Assembly: GCA_051653405.1 (NCBI GenBank)
Contig: JBOFWC010000085.1
Location: forward strand, 1 to 33,075
DNA from: Proteocatella sp051653405
GTDB lineage: Bacteria > Bacillota > Clostridia > Peptostreptococcales > Filifactoraceae
Direction: 5' to 3'
Length of the DNA stretch: 33,075 nt
Numbering within the stretch: the first letter of the stretch is position 1; every line of letters starts with the position of its first letter. Made by a program: the position numbers and the translations under genes. Below are positions 23,511-31,673 of the stretch, one piece after another. Below the pieces are notes generated by a model. The model was not told where the DNA came from and ran no database searches. It worked only from the letters and a program-made list of their open reading frames with translations.

Positions 23511-25694
23511 CTAAACATCCAGTCTTTGCCTAGCTACTAATTCCGAAAAAAATCCATTTTTTAAAATCAAATCTTCATATTTCCCTTGCTCTACAATCTT
23601 TCCACCATCTAAAACTATTATCATATCACACTGCTTTATTGTAGATAATCTATGCGCAATTACAATACGAGTACATTTCAAATTATTTAATGAATCTGAT
23701 ATCATTTTTTGAGTAATATTATCTAGTGCACTTGTTGCTTCATCAAACATCAATATTGACGGTTTGGGTGCAATTGCTCTAGCAATCATTAGTCTTTGTT
23801 TTTGCCCACCTGAAAAACCGCCACTTCCTTCAGAAACAAAAGTGTGCATTCCCATAGGCATTTCTCTAATTTCATCTGCAATCCCTGCTAACTCAGCTGC
23901 CTCCCACGCTTCTTGCAAAGAAAGCTGTGGTGCTGAAAGTGTAATATTTGAAAAAATATCATCTTGGAAAAGCGATCCATTTTGCATAACTACTCCAATA
24001 TTTTTTCTAAGGGACTTAAGGTCTATTTTTGAAATATCATTTCCATCATAATAAATCGCTCCTTTTTTAGGAATTTCAAACCCTAACATAAGCCTCATAA
24101 GTGTAGATTTTCCGCAACCAGTTGCACCCACAATAGCTACATACTGTCCCGATTTTATCTTTAAGGATAAATTATCTATAACAAGAGGCATATTCTCGCT
24201 ATATCTAAAGCTTACGTTATTTAGTTCAATATTACCTGATAATTTATTTACAATTTTTTTATTAGCTGAAACCTCTGGAACTGCTTTTAATATTGGCTCT
24301 ACCATTTGAATGATCGGTTTAACATTCGCAAAAACAATTGCAGAATTAGAAAAAGACATGAATGCTGTGCTGAGCATTCCATAAGATACATTAAATGCCA
24401 TATAATCTGCTACATTTACATTTTTTGAAACTGCAGCATAATAAATAAATACCGTTCCAAATAAATATATCGCGATTAAAATCACTTGATTTATTTTAAT
24501 CAATATTGGTGGATTATATCTATATTCTGAAGTGTTTTTATGTAAATCTGCCCATTTTACAAAAACTCTTTTCTCTGCTCCTGCTAATCTAATCTTTTGA
24601 ATTCCTGTAATCGTTTCATACAAAAAGCCACTTTCTTTTGCACTTGCTTCCATTTTCTTTTTCGAAATATCAGCTTGCATAAACGCACTTACTACTGAAA
24701 ATGCTGTTGTCAAAAAAACAATTGTAAGTGCAGGCATTGCTAAAGCTGGTGAATAGTTAAAAATTTGAAATATATAAATCAAAGAAAACATAGCTGTTAA
24801 ACCTACCGAAAATATTGTATCTGTTAATATACTACATAGTTCATTAATATGCTCTATTCTACTCGCAAGTTCTCCTGAACTAAATTTTTTAAAAAATTCT
24901 ACTGGTAGTGACAGCATACGCATCATTGACGCTGACTGTACAAATATATTCATTTTAGTAGTTATTTTAGTCATTATTAGCGTTTTTGTAATTGTAAACA
25001 TAGTTTGTGATAAAATAACCCCTGTCATTAATACTACAACTGGTAAAAGTAGTCCCATAGTTTTACTTGGAACTATATTTTCAAATATCACTTTATTTAC
25101 ATATGGTAAAAACAGTCCTAAAATTGCTACTAATAACGTAGTAACTCCTAGCATTAATAAATCAGCTGCCTGCAAAGTATGCATGATATATCTCAATAAA
25201 TCTGAAATGTTTAGCGATTTAAGTGGTAAGGGTTTATAGAAACAAATTGCATCTTCTGCTATATTCATTGCAGTTTGTTTATTTACTTTTATACTTTTTC
25301 CACTTTTGTAATCATAAAAACAATAACTGTTTAAACCCTTAGGAATAAGTGCAATAGCTACTCCCTCTTTAGTTTTTCCTAAAAGCGCTCCTATTCCATC
25401 TCTATACCAATTACCCTTAAGCTTAACTCTTCTTTTCATAATGCCTGACGTTCTAAGTAGATATTCCAACTGCTCATTTATTCCAATAATATTATTTGGA
25501 ACTTCCTTTGATTTAATACTGTAATGATTTAAAATTTCATCAATGGCATTTTTAGATATCTTTTCATCATCATTTTGAAACTCTGAGAGTATGTGTTTTC
25601 CCATTATAACACTCGACATGTTAGCAAAGGACTCAGCAAAAGCCTCGTCATCATTTTTCATGCGTGTTTTTATCTGTTCATCAAACCAGCCCAT
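23511..25694 (-). CDS. NHLM-type peptide export ABC transporter, permease/ATPase subunit without peptidase
   Basis: 727-residue half transporter. Residues 1-165 form a soluble N-terminal region lacking the C39 catalytic residues; five to six transmembrane helices follow (about 180-460); the nucleotide-binding domain has Walker A GATGCGKST, signature GGFSGGQKQRL, Walker B ILMFDEATSALD and switch His in IVIAHRLST. The arrangement next to a C39 ABC protein and a small membrane-fusion protein matches the nitrile-hydratase-leader-microcin (NHLM) export systems, whose second ABC subunit has an unrelated N-terminal domain. It probably pairs with the upstream ABC protein. ATG at 25694 with GAGGTGA upstream, 11 bases after the previous stop. 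Cargo unknown. Confidence 0.82.
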   Translation of the reverse strand: MGWFDEQIKTRMKNDDEAFAESFANMSSVIMGKHILSEFQNDDEKISKNAIDEILNHYSIKSKEVPNNIIGINEQLEYLLRTSGIMKRRVKLKGNWYRDGIGALLGKTKEGVAIALIPKGLNSYCFYDYKSGKSIKVNKQTAMNIAEDAICFYKPLPLKSLNISDLLRYIMHTLQAADLLMLGVTTLLVAILGLFLPYVNKVIFENIVPSKTMGLLLPVVVLMTGVILSQTMFTITKTLIMTKITTKMNIFVQSASMMRMLSLPVEFFKKFSSGELASRIEHINELCSILTDTIFSVGLTAMFSLIYIFQIFNYSPALAMPALTIVFLTTAFSVVSAFMQADISKKKMEASAKESGFLYETITGIQKIRLAGAEKRVFVKWADLHKNTSEYRYNPPILIKINQVILIAIYLFGTVFIYYAAVSKNVNVADYMAFNVSYGMLSTAFMSFSNSAIVFANVKPIIQMVEPILKAVPEVSANKKIVNKLSGNIELNNVSFRYSENMPLVIDNLSLKIKSGQYVAIVGATGCGKSTLMRLMLGFEIPKKGAIYYDGNDISKIDLKSLRKNIGVVMQNGSLFQDDIFSNITLSAPQLSLQEAWEAAELAGIADEIREMPMGMHTFVSEGSGGFSGGQKQRLMIARAIAPKPSILMFDEATSALDNITQKMISDSLNNLKCTRIVIAHRLSTIKQCDMIIVLDGGKIVEQGKYEDLILKNGFFSELVARQRLDV

Positions 25695-25705
25695 ATAAGT
25701 TCACC

Positions 25706-27856
25706 TCATTCATTGCTAACCAGCTTTTTGTACATACCGTCTTTATTATAAAGTTCTTCATGTGTACCACTTTCTATTATGCTCCCCTTGTCCATTACAA
25801 TTATTTGATCACAATCCCTTATTGTAGAAAGTCTATGGGCCACAACTATGCAGGTAATCCCTCTAGCTTTTATTGACTTTACTACTTCATTTTCTGTTTT
25901 TGCATCAAGCGCACTGGTAGCTTCATCCATTATAATAATTGTTGGGTCTTGTGCTAATACTCTTGCGATTTCAATTCTTTGTCTTTGCCCTCCTGAAAAA
26001 TCTTTTCCACCTTCAAGCATTTTGTACTGATAGCCATCTTCTCTAAGCATTATATCTTCATGAATTTTAGCATCTCTAGCCGCTAATATCATCTCAAAAT
26101 CTTCTATTGAAGTGTCCCACATTTTAATATTATTTGCTATAGTATCTTCAAACAAAGTAATTTCCTGATCTACAACTGCAAGTGAACTTGTCAGTACGCC
26201 TCTATTAACTAGTTCAATTGAGTGTCCATCAAAAAGTACTTCTCCGCGCCAAGGTTTATATAATCCTGATATTAGTTTTGAAACCGTTGACTTACCACAT
26301 CCAGAGAGTCCTACAATTGCAATACATTCTCCTTGCTTTATACTAAAGTTAAAATTTTGAACTAGAGGTTCGTCCAAAGGAGAATATCCGAAGGTAATAT
26401 TATTAAGTTCAATATTGCCAAGTAATTTTTCATAGGAAATATCATCTGAAATCTCATTTTTAGCTGCCATATCATCTATTGGATAATTCATAATATCTTC
26501 AATAAGTTCCATATTTGTTCGTAGCTCCTGCATACTTTGACCTGTAGAAATAAATTCATGTGCAGGTTCCATAAACGCATACATAAAGCCTTGGAATGCT
26601 AAAATCATACCTACTGTAAATTTGCCATCTATAACAAGCATTACGCCGATTATCAAAACTGCAATATTTGATAATGCATATATTAAATTCGGTAGTGCCC
26701 CAAGATATTGATTTAATTTAGCAAACTTTACAATTTGAGTATTCACTGACGCTTGATACCCTGACCATTTTTCAAAAAAACCAGTTTCTGCCCCGCTTGC
26801 TTTTATCGTTTCAATCATCTCTATTCCAGATACTGTTGCACTAACTAATTTCCCCTCATCCCTAAGCTGTACCCTCGTTATATTAACTCTTTTTTTAGAA
26901 ATTACATTAGCTAAGAAAATATTAATAAAAATAGAAGAAACGCCTATAATAGTAAGTAAAATGCTGTAGCGAAGCATTACTAGTAAATAAAATATCAGCA
27001 TCGCTAAATTCATTACAAGTGGAGCAAGCTTTGTTACCAATGATTCTGCAATTGTCTCATTTAAAGTCTGACGCATAGCGATATCGCCTGCCATGCGCTG
27101 AGAAAAAAATCGCATTGGCATTCTAAGAAGATGCCACATAAATTCAGAATTTGCTACAATCGCAAATTTCCCCTGAATTTTCAGCATATATACAGCCTTT
27201 ATAAGTTGCATCGTTATTTGTATTGTAGAAATTAAAATTAAACCTGTTATAAAAAATTTAAACCATTCCAAATTTTGACCTGTAAGCAATCTATCTATTA
27301 GAATCCGCGAAAATCCGGGCATTATAATGCCAACTATTGCTGAAATAATGGTCGTTAAAATTACAAATATAAAAGCTATACCTGTCCCCTTAAGTCTTTT
27401 TTTTGCGAAATTAAATATACTCTCAGGCTTTCCACCTACTTCAAAGTTTTCGGTAGTTTCAAATGCCAAACATATCCCTGTAAAAGCTTTGTCAAATTCC
27501 TCCATAGAAAGCTTAACAACTCCTCTTGCAGGATCATTTATAATCGCTTTATTTCCTTTAAAACCGTTCAATACTACAAAATGATTAAACTCCCAATGAA
27601 TAATATACGGGAATTTTCCAACTTTTTTTAATTGTTCTATTTCATAACGATATCCCTTCGCCACAAGCCCATAGCTTCTAGCCGCCTTTAAAATATTCTT
27701 CGCCTTCGAACCATCTCTAGATACTCCACAGTCCTCACGAAGCTGTTCTAAAGGAATCCATTTACCATAATAAGCCAGTATCATCGCTAGAGATGCCGCT
27801 CCACATTCAAGTGCTTCTAACTGCATAACCATAGGCACTTTTTTAGCTATTTTCAT
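25706..27856 (-). CDS. NHLM-type peptide export ABC transporter with C39 leader peptidase
   Basis: 716-residue peptidase/permease/ATPase. The N-terminal C39 domain (about 1-130) has its full catalytic set: Cys18 in LEALECGAASLAM, His92 in FNHFVVLNG and Asp108 in INDPA; it should cut a leader peptide after a double-glycine-type site during export. Transmembrane helices span about 155-430, and the nucleotide-binding domain has Walker A GLSGCGKST, signature KDFSGGQRQR, IIIMDEATSALD and VVAHRLST. I chose the ATG at 27856 because GAGGTG lies six bases before it; a GTG nine bases earlier is less likely. Follows the membrane-fusion gene. No substrate peptide gene is visible in the window. Confidence 0.88.
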   Translation of the reverse strand: MKIAKKVPMVMQLEALECGAASLAMILAYYGKWIPLEQLREDCGVSRDGSKAKNILKAARSYGLVAKGYRYEIEQLKKVGKFPYIIHWEFNHFVVLNGFKGNKAIINDPARGVVKLSMEEFDKAFTGICLAFETTENFEVGGKPESIFNFAKKRLKGTGIAFIFVILTTIISAIVGIIMPGFSRILIDRLLTGQNLEWFKFFITGLILISTIQITMQLIKAVYMLKIQGKFAIVANSEFMWHLLRMPMRFFSQRMAGDIAMRQTLNETIAESLVTKLAPLVMNLAMLIFYLLVMLRYSILLTIIGVSSIFINIFLANVISKKRVNITRVQLRDEGKLVSATVSGIEMIETIKASGAETGFFEKWSGYQASVNTQIVKFAKLNQYLGALPNLIYALSNIAVLIIGVMLVIDGKFTVGMILAFQGFMYAFMEPAHEFISTGQSMQELRTNMELIEDIMNYPIDDMAAKNEISDDISYEKLLGNIELNNITFGYSPLDEPLVQNFNFSIKQGECIAIVGLSGCGKSTVSKLISGLYKPWRGEVLFDGHSIELVNRGVLTSSLAVVDQEITLFEDTIANNIKMWDTSIEDFEMILAARDAKIHEDIMLREDGYQYKMLEGGKDFSGGQRQRIEIARVLAQDPTIIIMDEATSALDAKTENEVVKSIKARGITCIVVAHRLSTIRDCDQIIVMDKGSIIESGTHEELYNKDGMYKKLVSNE

Positions 27857-27866
27857 AAATAACACC

Positions 27867-28346
27867 TCAGTTTAATATAAATGACATAGGTTTTACAGCT
27901 TCAAGCACAATTGAAGCTTGATGAATCCCATCTTCTACTTGCGCTACGTCTATAAGTACTTTATAATTCCATTCCTTAAGAAAAAGCTTATATGCTTGAT
28001 ATTCATCTAGTTCTCCCTCAAGCATTTTCTTTGATTTTGGAACACTCTCTATAAAATTAATTTTTCCATCAAAATCTCCTATTTTTACAAGCATGCCTTC
28101 TTTAATATTATCAATATCTTTTTCCTCTATATAACAAGTAAGTATTCCATCTTTAGCGATTCCATTAACTGAAATGACAGTATTTAACCTTCCATAAAAC
28201 CCCCAGATACAAACTGATGATAATAAAATAATCATCGCACCTAAAATAACCCATACGCTTGGATTAGATACCTTTATGTAGTCATTGAGTTGTTCTGGAG
28301 ATGAAATTTTATCTATACTCGCTTTTCTAAAAAAAGAGTCTTTCAT
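27867..28346 (-). CDS. Short membrane-fusion (HlyD-like) component of the NHLM-type exporter
   Basis: 159-residue protein, first gene of the export operon. Residues 1-34 are cytoplasmic (KISSPEQLNDYIKVSNPSVW is typical of NHLM secretion proteins), one transmembrane helix lies at about 35-53, and the remaining 100 residues are extracytoplasmic beta-rich barrel-like sequence (ISVNGIAKDGILTCYI, IKEGMLVKIG). NHLM secretion proteins are usually around 400 residues with a long coiled-coil hairpin; here there is none, so it could not reach far. The frame is intact from start to stop, so this looks like a genuine short form rather than a pseudogene. ATG start with TGGAGGAT upstream. Confidence 0.7.
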   Translation of the reverse strand: MKDSFFRKASIDKISSPEQLNDYIKVSNPSVWVILGAMIILLSSVCIWGFYGRLNTVISVNGIAKDGILTCYIEEKDIDNIKEGMLVKIGDFDGKINFIESVPKSKKMLEGELDEYQAYKLFLKEWNYKVLIDVAQVEDGIHQASIVLEAVKPMSFILN

Positions 28347-28378
28347 CCTTTATCCTCCATTAACTAACTTAAAAAGAA

Positions 28379-28403
28379 AAAGTCACCGCTTAACGGCAAC
28401 TTT
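28379..28403 (-). terminator. Terminator after the PHP phosphoesterase gene, 32 bp before the exporter operon
   Basis: On the minus strand a 10-bp stem (28394-28403 with 28379-28388, two G-T pairs, 5-nt loop TTAAG) is followed by TTTTTCTTTTT. Only about 32 bases remain before the start of the exporter operon, with no clear promoter in between, so some readthrough or a promoter upstream of the hairpin may be needed. Confidence 0.65.
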
Positions 28404-28449
28404 ATCTCTCAAGCTCACTTTAATTTTATTTTTTATTTAAAAAATGTAC

Positions 28450-29253
28450 TTATATTTTTTCAAATATTGGTTTCATTTTTTCAAATCTTGTGTAATATTC
28501 AAATCCACAGTCTTTGAGTAAATGTTTAGCGGTATCAAAATCTTTAGCTAAATCAGATCTTCTATGAGCATCTGAGCCAACAGTTATAATTTCTCCACCT
28601 AAACTTTTATAAAGCTTTAAAATCTCAATTTTAGGATGAACATGCCCTAAGTTATATCTTATTCCAGCTGTATTTATTTCTATACCCTTACCTTTTGATA
28701 TAAGTGTTTTTAGAATTTCTGATATAGCCTCTTGATGAATATCCATATCTAGATACTTTTTCTTGTATCCTCCATATCTTACAATGTAATCAATATGGCC
28801 TAATACACAGAAGTTGAAATCTTTCTTAACACAATCTATCCCCCATTTAAAATAAGCATCGTAATACTCATCACGACTTTTTCCATCGCTAAAATCTGAC
28901 ATTGCAAAATCTTCAAATTCTGCTGCATGAAGCGAGCCTATGACAAAATCAAACGGGTATTTATCAAGATAATTATTTATCTCATCTTTTATAGAAGGCT
29001 CAAGATTAATTTCTGCTCCAAGTTTTAAGTCTATGGATTTTCCATATTTTTTCCTTAGAGTTTCAAGTTCTTCTACATATTTATCATAATTTATTATTCT
29101 ATTGATTCCTATATCTGGATCTAGCGTTTCTAGATGATCTGTAAATACAATTTCGTTTAAGTCAAGTTCTATAGCACGCTTTACTATATCTTCCATCATT
29201 TCTGTCGAATCAAATGAGTAAGCCGTATGGAGATGATAGTCAGTTTTAATCAT
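28450..29253 (-). CDS. PHP-domain phosphoesterase, HisJ/HisK histidinol-phosphatase family
   Basis: 267-residue cytoplasmic metal-dependent phosphatase. PHP motifs: YHLHTAYSFDS at residue 6, FTDHLE, GAEINLEP, GSLHAAEF, LGHIDYIVRYGG, GIEINTAG and VGSDAHRRSD, together supplying the His/Asp/Glu residues for a trinuclear metal centre. Length and order fit class-III histidinol-phosphate phosphatases (last-but-one step of histidine synthesis), but no his genes are nearby, so another phosphate ester is possible. Its ATG directly follows the stop of the upstream DUF4342 gene with no gap, so the two are translationally coupled. Confidence 0.85.
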   Translation of the reverse strand: MIKTDYHLHTAYSFDSTEMMEDIVKRAIELDLNEIVFTDHLETLDPDIGINRIINYDKYVEELETLRKKYGKSIDLKLGAEINLEPSIKDEINNYLDKYPFDFVIGSLHAAEFEDFAMSDFSDGKSRDEYYDAYFKWGIDCVKKDFNFCVLGHIDYIVRYGGYKKKYLDMDIHQEAISEILKTLISKGKGIEINTAGIRYNLGHVHPKIEILKLYKSLGGEIITVGSDAHRRSDLAKDFDTAKHLLKDCGFEYYTRFEKMKPIFEKI

Positions 29254-29883
29254 TTACTTATTCTCCTCTTGTTCCTCTTCAACCTCTTCACAGTCACAAC
29301 TGCAACCACATTCTTCTTCACAGTCTAAATCTTCTTCACAGTCAAAGTCCTCTTCGCAATCACAGTCGCAGTTTCCATCACAATTGCAATCACTTTCATT
29401 ACATCCACAACCACAGTTGCATGAGTCATCCTTATGTGTCATCTTATTCTTTAGCTCTTCGCCTTTTTTCTTTAAAACGTCAATTTTTTCTGCTGTAATT
29501 TTATTTATGTCTATTATATTGCCTTCATGGTCTTGAATCTTAACTTGAATTTTCATAACAGCTGCTGCGCCAGCACCAAGTACTGCTGCAACCGGTGCAA
29601 GTATAATTCCTATTGCCCCTACAGTAACTGGAAGATTAAGGATTACTTCGCCATCATTTTCAACTATAATCTTACTTACATTTCCTTTTCTTACATACTC
29701 TTTTAAGGTATCAATCAAATCAGCTATCTTTAATCCCTTTCCTGCTGACTCCCCGTAGCTTTTTTCTATATTTATTATAGCTTCTATAACGTCTCCATCA
29801 CAAGCATTTAGGGCATCTCTTGCTGCTTCAAAACTTACACCTGTTCTCTCTACAACTTGATCAATCTTTTCTAGTGTTACCAT
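29254..29883 (-). CDS. UBA-like / DUF4342 protein with cysteine-rich acidic tail
   Basis: 209 residues. About 1-45: a UBA/EF-Ts-N-like three-helix domain (VERTGVSFEAARDALNACDG). About 48-120: DUF4342, containing a long hydrophobic Gly/Ala-rich segment (about 84-110) that could be a membrane helix. About 121-150: charged helix. About 151-209: a tail with 15 cysteines, mostly spaced Cys-x-Cys (C155, 157, 159, 161, 166, 168, 172, 174, 176, 182, 188, 192, 194, 196, 198), otherwise Asp, Glu, Asn and Gly, ending in a Glu run. Cys-x-Cys clusters of this density are seen in metallothioneins, so metal binding is plausible but inferred. ATG with AAGGAGGA upstream. Coupled to the PHP gene. Function of the family unknown. 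Confidence 0.82.
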   Translation of the reverse strand: MVTLEKIDQVVERTGVSFEAARDALNACDGDVIEAIINIEKSYGESAGKGLKIADLIDTLKEYVRKGNVSKIIVENDGEVILNLPVTVGAIGIILAPVAAVLGAGAAAVMKIQVKIQDHEGNIIDINKITAEKIDVLKKKGEELKNKMTHKDDSCNCGCGCNESDCNCDGNCDCDCEEDFDCEEDLDCEEECGCSCDCEEVEEEQEENK

Positions 29884-29982
29884 TTGAAATCCTCCTTGTT
29901 TGCTTTTTATTTAATTCTACACCATATTTATATTATTTGCATTATAAATATTTAATTATGATAATAAAATGACAAAAATATT

Positions 29983-30717
29983 TTAAAGTATAAGAAATTC
30001 TCTTGTCTTTAAGTTTATCTCTGAGAAATGATATCTTATATATTCGTCTAAAAGTTTACTTAGCTCTGTTAAAATTTGATTAGAAATTTTCGCTTCAAGT
30101 ATCTTATCCAAAGAATTTCTTTGAATGTACTCCATGAGTCTAAAAGTTGTATTATCATAGAGCGATTTGTTTCTAAATTCGTCTTTACAGCTACTGCATA
30201 TTCTTCCACCTTCTTGAGATGAAAAATAGTTTCCTAAACCTTCTTTTTTGCCACAGCTTATACACGCTGTAACATTTGGTTTAATTCCATTGTATTCTAA
30301 AACCTTCATTTCAAATATAATCTTTTGTAACAAATAATTTTCGTTTTTTTGCAATGCTTCTAAAGAATTTATAATGAGTTCAAACATTCTTATGTTAGAA
30401 TGTCCCTCTATACTTAGTTTTTCAATCAGTTCAATCATATAATACGCTAAATATGTCTTTTGAACATCACTTGAAAGCTTGTAGTAATTATTTATCAAAT
30501 CTGCATTAGAAAGCCTGTATCTTCCATCCTTAGTGGTTAAGCTTACATTGGAATAAGCAAACAGCTGAGAACTTCCCATTAGCGGGCTTTTTAAGCGCCT
30601 AGAATTCTTAGAGTATGCTGCTACCTTACCCATTTTCCTTGTAAATAAGGTAAGAATACAGTCTGAATCTGAATATTTTGTATTCCTTATAACTACTGCC
30701 TCTGTTTGTATTATCAT
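29983..30717 (-). CDS. recO: DNA repair protein RecO
   Basis: 244 residues. RecO helps load RecA on SSB-coated gaps and anneals strands, working with RecR and, in many species, RecF. N-terminal OB fold (about 1-80; TEAVVIRNTKYSDSDCILTLFT is typical), then a helical domain, with a zinc-binding C-x2-C pair set in CISCGKKEG and ICSSCK (about 150-180). Length is normal. ATG start with only a weak ribosome site (GGTG). Last gene of the ybeY-dgkA-era-recO cluster, 35 bases after era; no clear terminator hairpin was seen after it. Confidence 0.95.
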   Translation of the reverse strand: MIIQTEAVVIRNTKYSDSDCILTLFTRKMGKVAAYSKNSRRLKSPLMGSSQLFAYSNVSLTTKDGRYRLSNADLINNYYKLSSDVQKTYLAYYMIELIEKLSIEGHSNIRMFELIINSLEALQKNENYLLQKIIFEMKVLEYNGIKPNVTACISCGKKEGLGNYFSSQEGGRICSSCKDEFRNKSLYDNTTFRLMEYIQRNSLDKILEAKISNQILTELSKLLDEYIRYHFSEINLKTREFLIL

Positions 30718-30752
30718 GCTACACCATATTTAACTAGCTACATATTTCTTAA

Positions 30753-31658
30753 CTAGATTTCCTTTTCGTTAAATCCAAAGTTTCTAATATAATTCTCGTT
30801 ATCTCTCCAATTTTCTTTTACTTTAACCCAAATTTCAAGATTAACTTTTATGTTAAGCTTTGCTTCAAGTTCTTTTCTTGCTGAGGAACCAATTCCTTTT
30901 ATCTTTCTTCCGCCTTTTCCAATTATTATGCTCTTGTGATTTTCTCTCTCACAGAATATAATTGCGGCTATATCCATAATATCTTTATCTGGTCTTTTTT
31001 TCATAGATTCTATCTGAACCATAGTTCCATGAGGAATTTCCTCTTCTGTATAATGAAGAATTTTTTCTCTTATAATTTCTGAAACAAGTACTCTTTCTGG
31101 CTGATCTGTAATCATATCCTCTGGAAAAAACTTAGGCCCGTAAGTAAGGTATTTCTTTATAACCTCTACTACTCTGTTTTTATTGGTTCCCTTAAGTGCA
31201 GACACTGGTATTATTTCATCAAAAACCTTTTTATCATCATACATAGAGACTATTTTCATAAGCTTTTCATTAGAAAGCTTATCTACTTTATTTATTATAA
31301 GAATCTTACTTTCTCTTCTAGTTTTAAGCTTTTCAATTATCTTAGAGTCCGCTTTCCCTATAAAGTCTGAATCATCTACTACAAAAAGGATTATATCCAT
31401 TCCCTTCATAGATTCCTCAGAAGATCTAAGCATATATCTTCCCAGCTTATTTCTAGGGTCTTGCATACCTGGAGTATCCACAAATATAATCTGAGCTTCC
31501 TCATCATTATATATTGCTTTTATCTGATTTCTTGTAGTTTGAGGCTTATCACTCATGATAGCTATTTTCTCACCTACAAGCTGATTAATAAGTGTGGACT
31601 TCCCCACATTTGGTCTTCCTACGATACTTACAAAACCTGATTTAAATTTACTATTCAT
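30753..31658 (-). CDS. era: GTPase Era
   Basis: 301 residues. Essential Ras-like GTPase that binds the 3' end of 16S rRNA and helps assemble the 30S subunit. G1 GRPNVGKST (about 14-22), switch region with T in PQTTRNQI, G3 DTPGMQ, G4 NKVD, G5 SALKG, followed by a C-terminal KH domain with GKGGRKIKGIG for RNA binding. Length is normal for the family. ATG start with GAAAGGA upstream, 15 bases after the dgkA fusion. Its place after ybeY and dgkA is the standard Firmicute order and links rRNA processing with ribosome assembly. Confidence 0.98.
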   Translation of the reverse strand: MNSKFKSGFVSIVGRPNVGKSTLINQLVGEKIAIMSDKPQTTRNQIKAIYNDEEAQIIFVDTPGMQDPRNKLGRYMLRSSEESMKGMDIILFVVDDSDFIGKADSKIIEKLKTRRESKILIINKVDKLSNEKLMKIVSMYDDKKVFDEIIPVSALKGTNKNRVVEVIKKYLTYGPKFFPEDMITDQPERVLVSEIIREKILHYTEEEIPHGTMVQIESMKKRPDKDIMDIAAIIFCERENHKSIIIGKGGRKIKGIGSSARKELEAKLNIKVNLEIWVKVKENWRDNENYIRNFGFNEKEI

Positions 31659-31673
31659 ATATTCCTTTCATAT

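Noticed and set aside
28347..28449. Possible precursor peptide gene or riboswitch before the exporter operon
   Set aside because: No start codon with ribosome site and frame of useful length was found; the G/C-rich hairpin with T tract is explained as a terminator and matches no riboswitch core I know.
29884..29982. Terminator after recO
   Set aside because: The gap is A/T-rich with only weak self-complementarity and no stem followed by a T run that I would accept.
30718..30752. TTAACTAG repeated twice between era and recO
   Set aside because: Short A/T-rich direct repeat in a 35-bp gap; likely chance, with no promoter or terminator features.
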